From contig VZRG01001040.1 in assembly GCA_013397435.1 (NCBI GenBank), forward strand, positions 25,214 through 89,213: a stretch of DNA of 64,000 bases, written 5' to 3'. The stretch is from Erythrocercus mccallii (taxonomy: Eukaryota > Chordata > Aves > Passeriformes > Dicruridae). The first letter of the stretch is position 1, and each line of letters opens with the position of its first letter. Shown here one piece after another: positions 23,771 through 35,775 of the stretch. The notes below the pieces were generated by a model. That model did no database searches, was not told where the DNA came from, and saw only the letters and a list, made by a program, of their open reading frames with translations. The translations under genes and the position numbers were made by a program.

Positions 23771-26700
23771 ATTGCAGACTGTATTCTCAACAGGATATTA
23801 CTCTTCTTCAAAAAAGCTGATTTTTTAAAAGCACCATTATTTATACCCCTCATTTATGATCAAATTTTCATCAGAAAGAATTTTGAAGAGCCAGTCTTAT
23901 CAGTACTTTGTAATGAGAAAAAAAGAGGCAAAGGATCTAAATTAAACACTTGATATTTTCTATTTGAAAATGCAGCTTTCTTTAGCACTGTATTTCACAA
24001 AGGCTTTTGAAAGCTTTAATTTTGGGTCAATTAAGAATAATAGTTTTTGAAACATTGTGACATACACAGATCAAAATTCTCATCCTCTAATCCATTCTTA
24101 ATAGAGTGTTCTCCACACTCAGCCGGTCTTGGTATCCTTGAATGGGAGCTCTGTCCCTGTGCTTCATCATAGTCCAGATTCAAATAAATTGACATGACCA
24201 TTTCCACATCTCTTCCAATAATCCCATTTCCTTCAACTTTCACCTTACTTTAGGACTCAGATAATTTAATATGACTGAAAGTGTTTGGAAATATACTTCT
24301 GCTGTACATATGGCAGATATCAGTAGGAGGAGAGTACAATAATAAAACTAAAACAATTTACACTCTTTGAAGAGAATTTGGGTTTAAACCTGACTGATTT
24401 TCTGTTAAGCTGGTAACTATGTTGTTATACTGGTTTTAAAATCACTTTTATTTGTATTTTAGCCTTCACTGTTATTTGCTATTATTTCCAAATTTCTCTT
24501 TATATGTTTACAAAATACACAGTCATTATGTTAGGTCATCTTTAATGCTTCCCTTTAAACTCTAGAAAATATGAGATAAAAATTAAAACCACATTTCTGA
24601 AAAAAAATCAAAACAGAGTGACTATTTTGAGAGGAGTACTTCTAGAAATGCAACATCTGTAAAGAATGCAAAGGAAGAGGAAGCAACACAAGCCACATAG
24701 GGTTTATATTTGGAATTTGAAGAAAAGATGGTATTGTATGATACATAGTGCCCATTAATTCTGATTTTTTGTTAGAGTGTTATGAGAGAAAATGTGCCAG
24801 GAGTTCTCCCCTAAGAGTCTCTGCAGGGTAGACAGACATTCTCTATGCCTTCTTTGGTAGATGTGGTGCAGGTGAATGTCTACATGAAGATGGAGAAGCA
24901 GTGATAAGTGATAGTTCCCTTCTCTTATATCCTGTCCATTTAACTGAAAAGACTTTGAAATGTAGAAGAAGCTATGACTTTCAAAACCAAATTTGGGTAG
25001 TAGAGACTTCTCTATCTCAGAAGTTTCTACTGAAGGGGGAAAAAAAAGCAGAATTTGTCTATCAAGACCATCCATATTGGAATGTGTTTTCAGAACTTTA
25101 TATTCTCGCTTTGTTTGCAGAAACTATTTTCCAAAGGTGGCTACTGAAATATCATCTCTGAATTTTATCCATGTTTCTGTTCTCCAGATAAACAACAAAA
25201 AGGCATGCACACAGACTCATATTTCTTTTAGCAAGAGATCTGTGGTATTCCTGTTTCTCTGATGACAGGTGTATTAATTTCTCAAAAGGGTCATAATTGC
25301 CTGTGTTTCTGAAATGCCCAATGAAGGTTAGGAGCATGCCATAGTGGTTTTACATCAGGCAAAAATCCTTTCTTTTTCTCCTTAGTGATATTCTTTTCAA
25401 CTCATAGAATGACAACTCCCACATTATGTGCTTGAAAACATTTCTATCAGTTTTTAGTCAGGGATGTTGAATATCTGAAACATTTAAACTGTCTAAAAAC
25501 CAAGCCACGACTGAAAAATAGACAAATAGTTTCTTTGGATGATGGACTTGAGATCCACCTGAAGACAATCATTGCTGCAAAATCTCTTGAAATATCAGGG
25601 TGGGCTCTCAACTGGTATAAAGCTTGTGTGATAGCCTGTAATCTGGCCAACTGCAATTTTTATGTTTGTGTGTGGTCAGAATGTGCTTTTAAATTATATG
25701 TGCCACTAATTGACTGCAGTTGGCGGTTCTTTGTGCAGCACGCTTAAAAGTCAGTTCACTTTTTTTTTCCCTAAATGCCTAAATATAACCTGGAATAGTT
25801 AAAGCACCTGGGTTTTCACAAACTCTGCAAAGTTTAAAATCATAAATTGAACTGAGATCATCTATATATACTTCTACTAATGAAGATGTCATCATCTTAT
25901 ACAGCTCTTTATATAGCTCTTTTATACAGCATAGCTCCTACCAAGAACATTTAAGGTCTCATTGTTTAATGCAGAATACGTGTGACAATTTATACAATGC
26001 ATTCCTGAAAAAATTGTCCTAAGAACTTGTGAATGTGTTTTCTGTGATCAGCTCCAGTAGGAAACTCATTAAATTTCCAGTCTCAATTTTTGACAAAAAT
26101 TACTAATGTCTAATGTTACTTAGTCAGAACCATACTTCAAACCTATCTCATTGCACTGTTAATGGGTGCTGAACTATGTAACTCTCCACTTGTAAAATTC
26201 TTGTACAGTTTAGACATAGGAAATTCCTATAGTTTCTAGTGTAGGCTTAGAAGAGCAGCTTTGCTGTTGGAGAGAAGCTTAGGGAAGTGTCAGACTTTTT
26301 TGCTGAGGCCTTTTACTAATGATAGATCACAATAATATCATTCCATCCATTTGCATAGAAATAGCAAGATGATACTCACTTGCCAGTGAGGTAGCCTCCA
26401 TTAAAGAGTTCTATATGAAGGGAGGGGCCTTAAAAGTATTAACACAAAGGTAAGCTACTGTTTGGAGCAAACTCAGATCTGTTATTAAGGGTATTGGGAG
26501 AAAGAGATTTGGTAGCCATGTCTACCTGTGGTCTATGCACTGAAACTCCTCAGGATGTTTGCTGCTTTTCAGTCTGGGAGCCAGCTGGCAGCTATAAAAT
26601 TCCAGTGGAATGAATAATAAATAAATAGAAACAAAGTAAAAGTAAGCAGAGATAAAGAGGATAGTAAGTCCATCTTTCCCTCAGTCTAATTTCTTTGGCT

Positions 26701-28208
26701 TTTCTTAATGCTGTGTAGTGAGAAACACCTTTCAAACAATGTGGGCAGGCTCTAAGCAACCCAAGGACCTTGCACTCCAAGGAGGAATGTGAAGAAGAGG
26801 CGGGGAAAACAAACACTATTTGGGGCAAGTGATTCAGCTGATTTCCTGGTTGTGCAGGCAGATAACTTTCTTGGCAAGTCTTAGAAATGAGAGGGAAAAG
26901 ACCACCTTTTTTGTCTTAGGAAGGCCTTAAAAGACTTAGAGGTGGGGCTGAAAGCTGAAATTGACCAGAAAGTGGGAGAAGGTAGTGGAGGACCAGGCAT
27001 GCCCTACATCAGGGTTTGGCACAAGCCTGTCCCTGACAGACACAGAAGCTTATGCAATTGCTTTTCCTGTTCCTGCCCTTCCCCTCTCTTGGGGATGTAA
27101 GGATGAGATGGAAAGCTGATGACTAGGGCATTGCCTCTGGGCAGAAATTGTTTCTCCTTCCTCTTCCCCCTTGTGAAAAAGTCTGCTGAAGGAGTAGTAC
27201 ACATAAGCACATCTCCTTGGCTGAAAGGAGACATGTGAATGAAGATCTCACTTAATGACCTCAGGTATTTGAGCATAAGTGCCAGCCTTGTGAACACTCA
27301 GTCTGCACCCCAGCATATCTTCTGGTAGCGTCTGGGTTGCCAACAATCACTCAAACCTGGTCTTAAAAGCTCTCCACTGGCTGCTGAACTAGAACTGTCT
27401 AAAACTAGAACTGAACTGTCACCTCTGTGATGAAATGAAGAATTACCATAGCTGGAACCAAGGGTCATCCAGTGCGAGGCTTGGCAGAGCCATTTATGCA
27501 GGTTTGGGAACCAATACACCATGAAAGTTGCTTTCACATGATCCTGACATTTTGATAAAGCTGAGGTCTTATTCCGCATTGTAACAGCATTTCTACCAGA
27601 AGGGTTATTGGATGCCTTTGCTCAGTATCAAGAACAAGAAATGGAGATTCATTCTAAGAGAATTAAAAGGTGACTGAGAAAGAAAGGAAGTTACTTCTAC
27701 ATCACATCAAATATTTGAATGATGTCACTCTTCTTAAGGAATATAACCTTGCCATGTGTCAACAAAAACTTTCTCAATCAAAGAGGGCATAATGACAGTC
27801 TGAACTACTCAATGTTCTCAATCAAGTTCATATTAGTGAGCATCAATTTATTTGATGCCTTAGTGCATAGCAATTTGCTTCTAAATGAATAATTACTAAA
27901 GGAACAATCACAATCACCATCTTTTGCAGAAGATCACTGTTCTTTCTTCACAAATCTCTGTGACTATGAGTTTAAAGATACTTTGATATTATGGTACATA
28001 GTATCATAAAGTCATCAACATATTTCCAAACTACACTTAAAATTCTCTCTAGAAAATGGGAGGCTTGAATCAATAGCACCTTTGCCATTAATACATCTGT
28101 AATTCTACACTAGAGAATGACTAATAATAAAAAAAGCCTAGGGCAAAGTATTCTGGTAAGAAACAGTAAGTTTCTACTCTGTTCTTTCTGATATCATTTG
28201 CCACAAGA
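23771..28208. other. Non-coding, no recognised gene
   Basis: No known exon was recognised. A small imperfect triplication of TTATACAGCTC-like units lies at 25897-25937. The 26.4-27.6 kb part is slightly less AT-rich, but its frames resemble nothing known. Confidence 0.5.
25897..25937. repeat. Short imperfect tandem repeat
   Basis: Three successive units of the form TTATACAGCTC, TTTATATAGCTC and TTTTATACAGCATAGCTC. Confidence 0.55.
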
Positions 28209-28354
28209 GAAGTGTTCAAGACCAGGTTGGATGGAGCTCTGAGCTATTTGGTCTAGTGGAAGGTTTCCCTGCCTGTGACAAGGAGGTTGGAACTAAGTGA
28301 TCTTTAAGGTGACTTCCAGCATAAATCATTGTATGTTTCTATCGTTCTGTGATT
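28209..28354 (+). mobile_element. CR1 LINE 3' UTR, 5'-truncated
   Basis: The plus strand has the typical CR1 tail order: GTTCAAGACCAGGTTGGATG, GGTCTAGTGG, GTTGGAACTAAGTGATCTTT, then a degenerate ATTCTATG-type array around 28327-28354. About 145 bp remain, all non-coding or at the very end of ORF2. This is one of two plus-strand CR1 copies in the window. Confidence 0.9.
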
Positions 28355-29804
28355 TGTGATTTATGCTCTATGTCTCTTGGAAGAAATTCCTATCTGAAGT
28401 AAATTGGCACTAACTGGGGTGGCTGCCTCTGGCTTAATCCTGCTACAGAAACCTCTTTTCCTATGGGTTATTACCTGCAGTTCTGAATGCTCATACTCTG
28501 TTTTCGGTCTTAGTTGTTTCTGAGAGTGCTACTTTGGAAGGAATTGGGAGGTATAGTGGCAGATGCCTTTGGTTCAAACCTCTGAAATTAGGAAGAAACT
28601 GCTTTTTAGAACATTTTCCTATGTCCTCAAGTCACTTAGCCACAGTTTTGCTAAGCCTGATTTGACTTAAGGGTTTCCTTTAGATTCCACATATTAATAG
28701 TGACTCCCACCCTTTACATTATCAGAACCGATAAAAAAGTGCAAGATAACCAGGTGAGTAAAATGAAAATTTACTTGATCTCAGCCTCATTCTGACACTA
28801 GCACAGTATTTCCTCCCTTCTTCCCCTTTTTTTTCCTTCTCCATCTCTACATACCAGGAACACCGAGAAGCCACAGAGGTCAAGTGTTTCTATACCAGTT
28901 AGGAGCTGCATGTGCAGTCTCCAGAAAAGCTCTAAATCACCTGAACATCTAACAAATCCTTTGGCATACCAGCAGTTAGTTCAAAGGCAAAGCCATCCAT
29001 CTCTGAGTGGCTATCCATTAAAGAGCTTGATATCGTAGATGAGGGCAATGTAAAAGGAAAATATATCTAACACCCATCTCCTTTCTTGATTTATGCTTTC
29101 TGATGAAAAGTGAAGTGTAAGCAACAGAGGCAGGTGTGCTGAAACCTAAATTATGTTGTCAGTGGTGCTTTCAGCACTGACAGAAGGAAGCCTGCAGCCT
29201 CTTGCCTAGAATGTGTTCCTGGCTCCACAACTCAGCTGCAGGTCCAGATAAACCTTGATGAGAAGATGTGTGGTGAAAATCTGAAGGAACACTGTCAAAG
29301 AGGAGAGCAATACCAAGGCATTCTGTTCTGGTCAATCTGAGTCTTTCTTGCTTGCAACTACTTTCTGTTGCTGTGTTGTGTTGTTGAGTATGACTTTTTT
29401 CCTATCCAGGGCTCTCTCCATAAATTTTAAAATAAAATTTCTGAATTGGTCCTTCCAAGAAGTTCTTTGCAACTGTTTTTACATGCAGTGCTACCAAGAG
29501 AAACTGCAAATGGTGCATTCTCATCCTGTATGACATATTCCCTAAATGGATTTGCCATGGAATCATTCTGATACTGAATAACATCCATTCACAGCTAATG
29601 AAATAGTTGGATGTTATAATGCTGATTAGGAGGTGACAGGAACAGTAGTGCTTGAAAAACCAATAGTGTTTGAAGAAGTTACTTGATAGAATCATTCCTC
29701 TTCCTGTGAGAGGTGGATGGAAAAGGTATTAGTATTGAGGCAGAGTTTGTCTTGAACTGAACTCAAGCTCAGTTTGTAGAGTTCACATTAAATACGTGGC
29801 AGCA

Positions 29805-29830
29805 GACTGCAGCTATTTATAGCTGCAGTC
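29805..29830. promoter_or_regulatory. 26-bp palindrome centred on a MEF2-type site
   Basis: Twelve base pairs of perfect dyad symmetry flank a central TT. The centre CTATTTATAG (29813-29822) fits the MEF2 consensus YTAWWWWTAR exactly, and each side is flanked by CTGCAG or GCTGCAG. Short MEF2 matches are common by chance, but embedding in a long palindrome is less so. Regulatory function is inference only. Confidence 0.35.
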
Positions 29831-30991
29831 AGAAGGACAATTTCACCCCCTATAAACATAGCTTTGCTTGTTTTTCTATATGCAGCATTGACTGTACAGC
29901 ACCAGTGACATCAGTGCAAGCTAGCAGCACAAATAATCACTCACAGTCTATAGCTGACTTGCTTTGCCTTTGCTGAAGCTCATGTTAGTGTTCCTTGCTC
30001 TCTTAACCATATTAAATGAGTCTGTCTAATGTTTCTATCCAGACTGTAGTCATTTGATTGCAAAGCAGCTTTAATAACATGTCTCTAGGGAGTGCAGGGC
30101 CAATCAGGAGAATACAAGTTTGGTTTTTGGTTTTGCCATGGTTTTATGTGGTGACACATGCTCTACCTCAGTCTTTACTTCTGTGACTAGGAGAATACAA
30201 CAATTACTTTCCTGAATCTCCAGAATGCTGTAAGGTGAGTGCTGGTGAGATCCTCAGGAAAAGGTTTAAGGGTCCATATAAATAAAACACAAATTATGTG
30301 CCAGTACAGTAGTATGGAAATGAGAGTTCTAAATAAAATTTCCTGTAAGAATAAGCACCAAAGCAACAATGACACAGTCGGAGTCAGTCTGAGCACTATT
30401 GAGGGAAGTTGATATAGGTGAATAAATTGACACCTGCTATGACTGTACATTCAGAATCATATTTCTGAGTAGAAGGATAGTGTTGTATCTGATTTATCAA
30501 GACAGACACCTTGAGCAATGTCTGTGTGCCAAAGAACTTCACTATAGTTCCTATTCTTCCTCAACTGTCTTTGTCCATCCCATAAAATATGCTAGTTTTG
30601 TCTGTAAACCATTCCTTTCTAGGACATAGCATACTATTTTAGCAAAACCCAAAAAGAACTCTAGCATTAGAGTACTTGGAAGAATCAAGGATGAGGGTGC
30701 TCAGGAGCAAGAATATTGCACAAAATCCTTTCCCAAGACAAACTGTGGGTGGTGGGGATGTGTTTTATTAAAACGTCCATGGTTGTTACACATACACACA
30801 AAAGGCTACTTAAAGCTGCCTAAAGAGTCGCAAGCTGGAAAAGGACCTTTTTTCAGTGATAACAGGTAGCCTATGAAAATACTTACATAAAATCCTATTT
30901 TTACATTCTCTTTGAATCATTAAGCCAACAGAACAATTACAGTTGAGGTTTATTCTCATTACTATTTAAACCACAGTGACTGAGTAAATTA

Positions 30992-31022
30992 CAAGACAAT
31001 GGTAATTACCATAATTGTCTTG
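30992..31022. repeat. Nested palindrome with TAATTA core
   Basis: Outer arms CAAGACAAT (30992-31000) and ATTGTCTTG (31014-31022) are perfect inverted repeats. Inside them, ATGGTAATTACCAT (30999-31012) is itself a perfect 14-bp palindrome whose TAATTA centre is a homeodomain-type core. Confidence 0.6.
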
Positions 31023-31440
31023 ATTTTGTCTGTTGTAGTGAACAACTGCAGATAACCATCTGTGGTATGAAAGACCTTTGTTAATAATGCTATAACACTC
31101 TGCACTCAATAGTATTATGGGTCTTTCTTTAAGAAAATACTTAAAAGCTGGAATCCCACTTGCTCTGACTGGACTGCTGGATGTACCACTTAAAGCATGA
31201 ATCGCTTGAAACATAATGCAGCAGAGTGCCGAGGGATCAGCAATCCTTCAGTGGGATGGATTCTTTCAGGATGAAGTAAGTCAGGCAGAATCTAAATGGC
31301 TGCACACTCTTTTGAAGACAAGCCTGCCCTTTCAGGGTGGAAAGTGCCTCCCATTGCAGAGGCCAGCTTAAACAAAAGAGAAGCTGGCAAGTCAAAGATC
31401 ACAAAACCAAACACAGGAGGTTGTAAACCAACTTCAGTTT

Positions 31441-31505
31441 ACAGAATCAAAGAACCACAGGCTGTTCTGAGTCAGAAAGGATCCCCAAGGATCTTCTCAG
31501 GCATG
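31441..31505 (-). mobile_element. CR1 LINE 3' end, about 65 bp
   Basis: ACAGAATCAAAGAACCACAG followed by a GTTCTGAGTC-AGAAAGGATC-like segment matches the reverse complement of a CR1 3' end. Similarity ends after about 65 bp. Confidence 0.65.
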
Positions 31506-34500
31506 ATGACCTCAAGCGCTATCATTATTTGACAGCAAAAGAAGTTTTTTTATGGAAGTAGTAACTTCCATTGAAAGAGTATGATAAAGCAAAACATCAA
31601 AGACTATACAATATGATAATGAAATTATATGCCTGTGTGTGTTTCTCTGATGTCTTATGGCACTTCAGTTATTTCTTATCTCCCAGTACCATTAATACTT
31701 AGTCTAAGTTATCATTCCCACTTACCTATTAATTTTATATTCCTCTTTTTAAGTAGCTAACACCCTGACACCAGTTCCACTGGAAGAAAGCAAGACAGGT
31801 GTAGGAGTCAGACATTATATCAGTCTGTCTGTGGATGCAGATTAATAAAAAGTTGTGTTGTTTGACACAATGAGGTATGCTCTTTCATTTATATAAACTA
31901 AAACTCTGAGAATGGAAAAAGCCTCTTGGTTTGGAGCCTTCTGAAGTGACCATTTCTTCTAGAAGCTGTAGAGCAGAGCAAGCACCCTTTAAAAAGCAAA
32001 GTATGAGTGGTTTTCCACAGCATTTTCAAGAAGAATGTTAGATTTCAGTATACAACTACACTTGTGAGGTACAGCATACACATACTTAAGTGTTGCTGTT
32101 AACTCCTCTCAAAAATAGATAATTATATTTGAGTGATGTCATAGTCAAATCTCTTTTAATTGGACATAATTTTTGTGCTGAATATTTCCACTTTATTACC
32201 CATGTGCTTATGAAATCATGTAATTCTTGATGGACTGAAGAAACAGAACGGTTTATATTACTTAGGCTCTGCAGAGATATTTTTTCCTTCCCCAATAAAA
32301 CTTGTAGCTCCTTTTTTACCCTTCTACCCATCTGGAGATTTTTTGTACTCATATTGGTATCTTTCAATACTGTAATGTGGAATGCTGAACCAAAGTTAAT
32401 TCAATTAGTTCATTTTCAAAAATGCTCAAAATTCATTTTGTGAGATTATTTATTTAGGAGATGTTTGCCAAAATTAAAGAAATAAAATCTTTCTACAATT
32501 TCTGACATGTGAATATAATTTCTTTATTTGTAGTATACTGAGATAAACCAAGACAAGGCAGCTTAAAATGTCATCGAGTAATCTTACATACTTTGAGTGA
32601 AAGTACAAAATTTACATCCTGTTTGTCCTTTTGTTCTCATATGCTGTGTTTGGATCTAAAAACTCTCTGCTCTATTTCTCCAACAAACTTTCTTATCAAA
32701 GAAAAATGTCAAATGCTCCTCCACAGGAGGCATAGGAGTGATCTATGTTTCTCAAATGTCTGAAGTGCTTTAGAAGGCAAAACTGTCCAGACCTGCCACA
32801 GAGCAGCTCCATGGAAGCAGTTCAATGTAGAAATCCTTCAGTTTAGCGGTATCCACACAAACCAGAATGAAATGTTAACATTTTTGTGACCTGAAAGTCT
32901 GCCTTTTGTGGAATGTCATCAGCAATAGCTCCATTCAGATAACAATCTTATCCTCTTTCCAGGGTTTTTCCCTTGTACTTGCCAGGTACCTTAATTGTCT
33001 TTGTAGTTACATAGTTGTCACTATTTACCCTGTTCTTGTTCAGGTCATATGTTCCTTAATGATTTTTTTCATGTAATTCTGAAATTCTGGACATACTCAT
33101 GTATAGTCTCCCATTCTGCATTCTGACATCCTATACCAGCCATACAGGAACTTTCCTGAAACTTAGGTTGTATTATACTGGACTTAATTTTGGTGGAATA
33201 GATCTAACAGTCTTTCTTGTTCTATAGTTAGTGTTAAATATGGACAACAATATGAATTGAATACAATTAATCTTTCATTTTCTGCTTCTTTTTGTCCCAT
33301 GGTATGTATTTCTGCAAAGTGGAGCACATGTATGTCTGTATCTGTGTGTATGTGTGCTTTTGACAGAGCACAGAGATTGAATTTCATTTCATTTCATTTC
33401 AGTTGGTAGCATTAGAATCTCTGACATTCTCAAAATTATTTTTTCAAAAGTCAAAAGCTAACTGGTTTTGAAATATCACTGGAGATATCAATGAATACCT
33501 CTTTCTCTGAGAAGAATGGAAAATATACATAGGTTAATGGAATTTCCTCAAACTCCACTTTTCTAAAATGCAGAATTGTAGAGTAAAGAATAATTGGAAG
33601 GTAAAATGTCACAGCAAGTCTCTCAGTCCTTTAGCAATTGAATACTTCAGAAGAAATATTTATATATCTTAAACAAACTTTTCTCCTTCTTTTATATATT
33701 CTTTCCTTCTTCTCTTGCAAAAATTCTTATTCATTTCCTAGAAAAAACTCTACTTTTAAAGACTCACTGGAAAACGGGTAGTTATTCTTAGAGCTGTCAG
33801 CAACTGCAGCTCTGAAATAGGAGTTGAGAAATTCAAAGGAAATAGCAATGGAAACTGCTGGAAACCTAGAAAAAATTTAATCTAAAGCTATCTTTTTCTT
33901 TTAAACTTGCTTAGACAAAGTAAAAAATATCCGTTTTTTTCTCCAGGAGAGCACAGTATTTCCAAAAGTGATTCATGATTTATTTCTCACTGTACACAGG
34001 TTTATTTATTTCCCTTTTCTTCAAGAATACATCCCCCATGTTTCTTCCTCCCTAATGTTCACCAGATGTGAAAAGCAGCCTGAGAGACTCTGCAGCATTC
34101 CTCACCTTCTCACTTGCTAAACTCACCAACCAGATTCTCAAAGGGCAGAGCAGTCCTTGTCAAGACTACCTGTGATAAGGTGTTGTTTTTCTTTCTCCTC
34201 CTGGTTTTCTGGGGGTAATGTTTTAATTTCAAGAAGGATTTTTGCCCTGTATTTATCAACAAACTTACAGTAGAGAGCCAAGATGAGCTGTCACGTGTCG
34301 GGTTTAACTTATGTGAGGGAAGGGACACCCAGAAGTCACAATATTCAGGCTAGTCCATGATCACTATGTCCACTTTCCCTGTCTCCATCTATCCCAGATA
34401 TTGGGGAAGTGCTCAAATGTGTTGTAAATATCATCCAAGTGAGGTGAGAGCAGAGTATTTCACAGAGGCAGAATTTTGCATAAAGCTATGTTTTGTTTGG

Positions 34501-35703
34501 ATGGATCATCCCCAAATCTATTTAGAACTTTAGATACTCTTATTTTTGGTCATGGCTGTTCTGGTACCTTTGAGATGCAGTGCAGTGTAATTACGGTTAG
34601 CTATGAGAGCTCACTGTGGCTTTTGCTAAGAAGCAGAACCACACAAATCAGGTGGGCTTTTTATGGTCTTTAAAGCAATGAAAAAGGGTTTTCTCCCATT
34701 TCCTTGGAAAGACATTGTTGAGGTCAACTTTGGCTTAGGTTTTGGCAAGCTGCAGATCCATGGATAAGTACAGGAAGGTCAGTTCCTACTTTTTGGAATT
34801 GCACTGGCAAACCTGGGGGACATCGACCTTGTCTTCTTCCTTCTTCAGTCTTGTTCTAACCCTCAAACCACAAAAATCCTCAAAAATCCACAAAATACCT
34901 CTTTTGTTTTTCCTTTAATCATTCCTCATTCTTCTGAAGAGCAATGTAATAAATTCCACTCTTCATTTTTATTTCAAGTTGTTGAAGTTTTTCTTTTAAC
35001 TAAAGCTTGGGCTGAAAATTTGCAATAACATCAATGGAGAAATTATGAAGAAAATCCTGTAAAGCTAAATAGCTGTCTTAGTCTTGGGTTTTCATTAAAC
35101 AAACACTTCTGTCAATATTCAGTAAATGGATATCACTTCTGTAGGTGTTTAAATAGAAGAAAAGAAAATTCTGATTTGCTTTATCTCCTTTCACACAGCT
35201 CTTATAGATTTCAGTGCTGTTAATTGTTTATTTAGGACAGATTTTTTTTCTGAAACTGAAACTGGGTTTATTTCCTACTGATCTTGAAGGAAAGAAGGAA
35301 GGATTGCTTACATATTGATTTTCTTCTTTCAATGCACAAATCAGGTTTCACTTCAGAGATACAAGGTCTTTGCAGTCAGAAAATGCAATGTGTGTCTATT
35401 TCGACTCTTGCTATTTGAGCATCAAGAAAATAATGGAAAACCTTCTCCCACAATAAGAAATGAAAAACAATCCATGCTCTTAAACTTCTGTCCAATGTCC
35501 AGCACTCAACACAATCCAAAAGCTACAATTCGTAGAATTTTAACAGAGCTACATTGTTCTCACATAGTTTTTCTATTTCTATTTACCTTTCTTTACGTAA
35601 ACACAGGTTTTCTGTTGTGCTCTTGCCAGCCAAGTGGTGCAATGTGCCTGGAAAAGAAATAGGCATCACATGGGGAGCTTTTATCCTAATCCCACTACCT
35701 GTA
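31506..35703. other. Non-coding, no recognised gene
   Basis: No exon was recognised. It contains an (ATTTC)n microsatellite (33381-33400) and pyrimidine-rich stretches near 33680-33720. Nothing else was identified. Confidence 0.5.
33381..33400. repeat. (ATTTC)4 microsatellite
   Basis: Four perfect copies of the pentanucleotide ATTTC. Confidence 0.9.
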
Positions 35704-35775
35704 TGTGGGGCGCCAGAGAAGGAGTAAGTTGTCATAGCACAGCCAGAGTCAGCAAACTCCGCTTACCATGCAGAG
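35704..35775 (-). mobile_element. Possible LTR end (R-U5) of an ERVK-like element
   Basis: On the minus strand the segment reads GGAGTTTGCTGACTCTGG, then CTTACTCCTTCTCTGGCGCC, and ends CCCCACA at 35704. This resembles the R-U5 end of avian ERVK-type LTRs. The expected polyadenylation signal is degenerate (GGTAAG in place of AATAAA), and the other LTR end was not found. The call rests on remembered similarity and is tentative. Confidence 0.3.

Larger units (their letters stand above)
28355..31440. other. Non-coding, contains two notable palindromes
   Basis: No known exon was recognised. The stretch has a polypyrimidine tract (about 28812-28850), a 26-bp palindrome with a MEF2-type centre (29805-29830) and a nested palindrome (30992-31022). 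Confidence 0.5.

Noticed and set aside
28618..28650. CAAGTCACTTAGCC block resembling MIR
   Set aside because: Single short match without the rest of the core.
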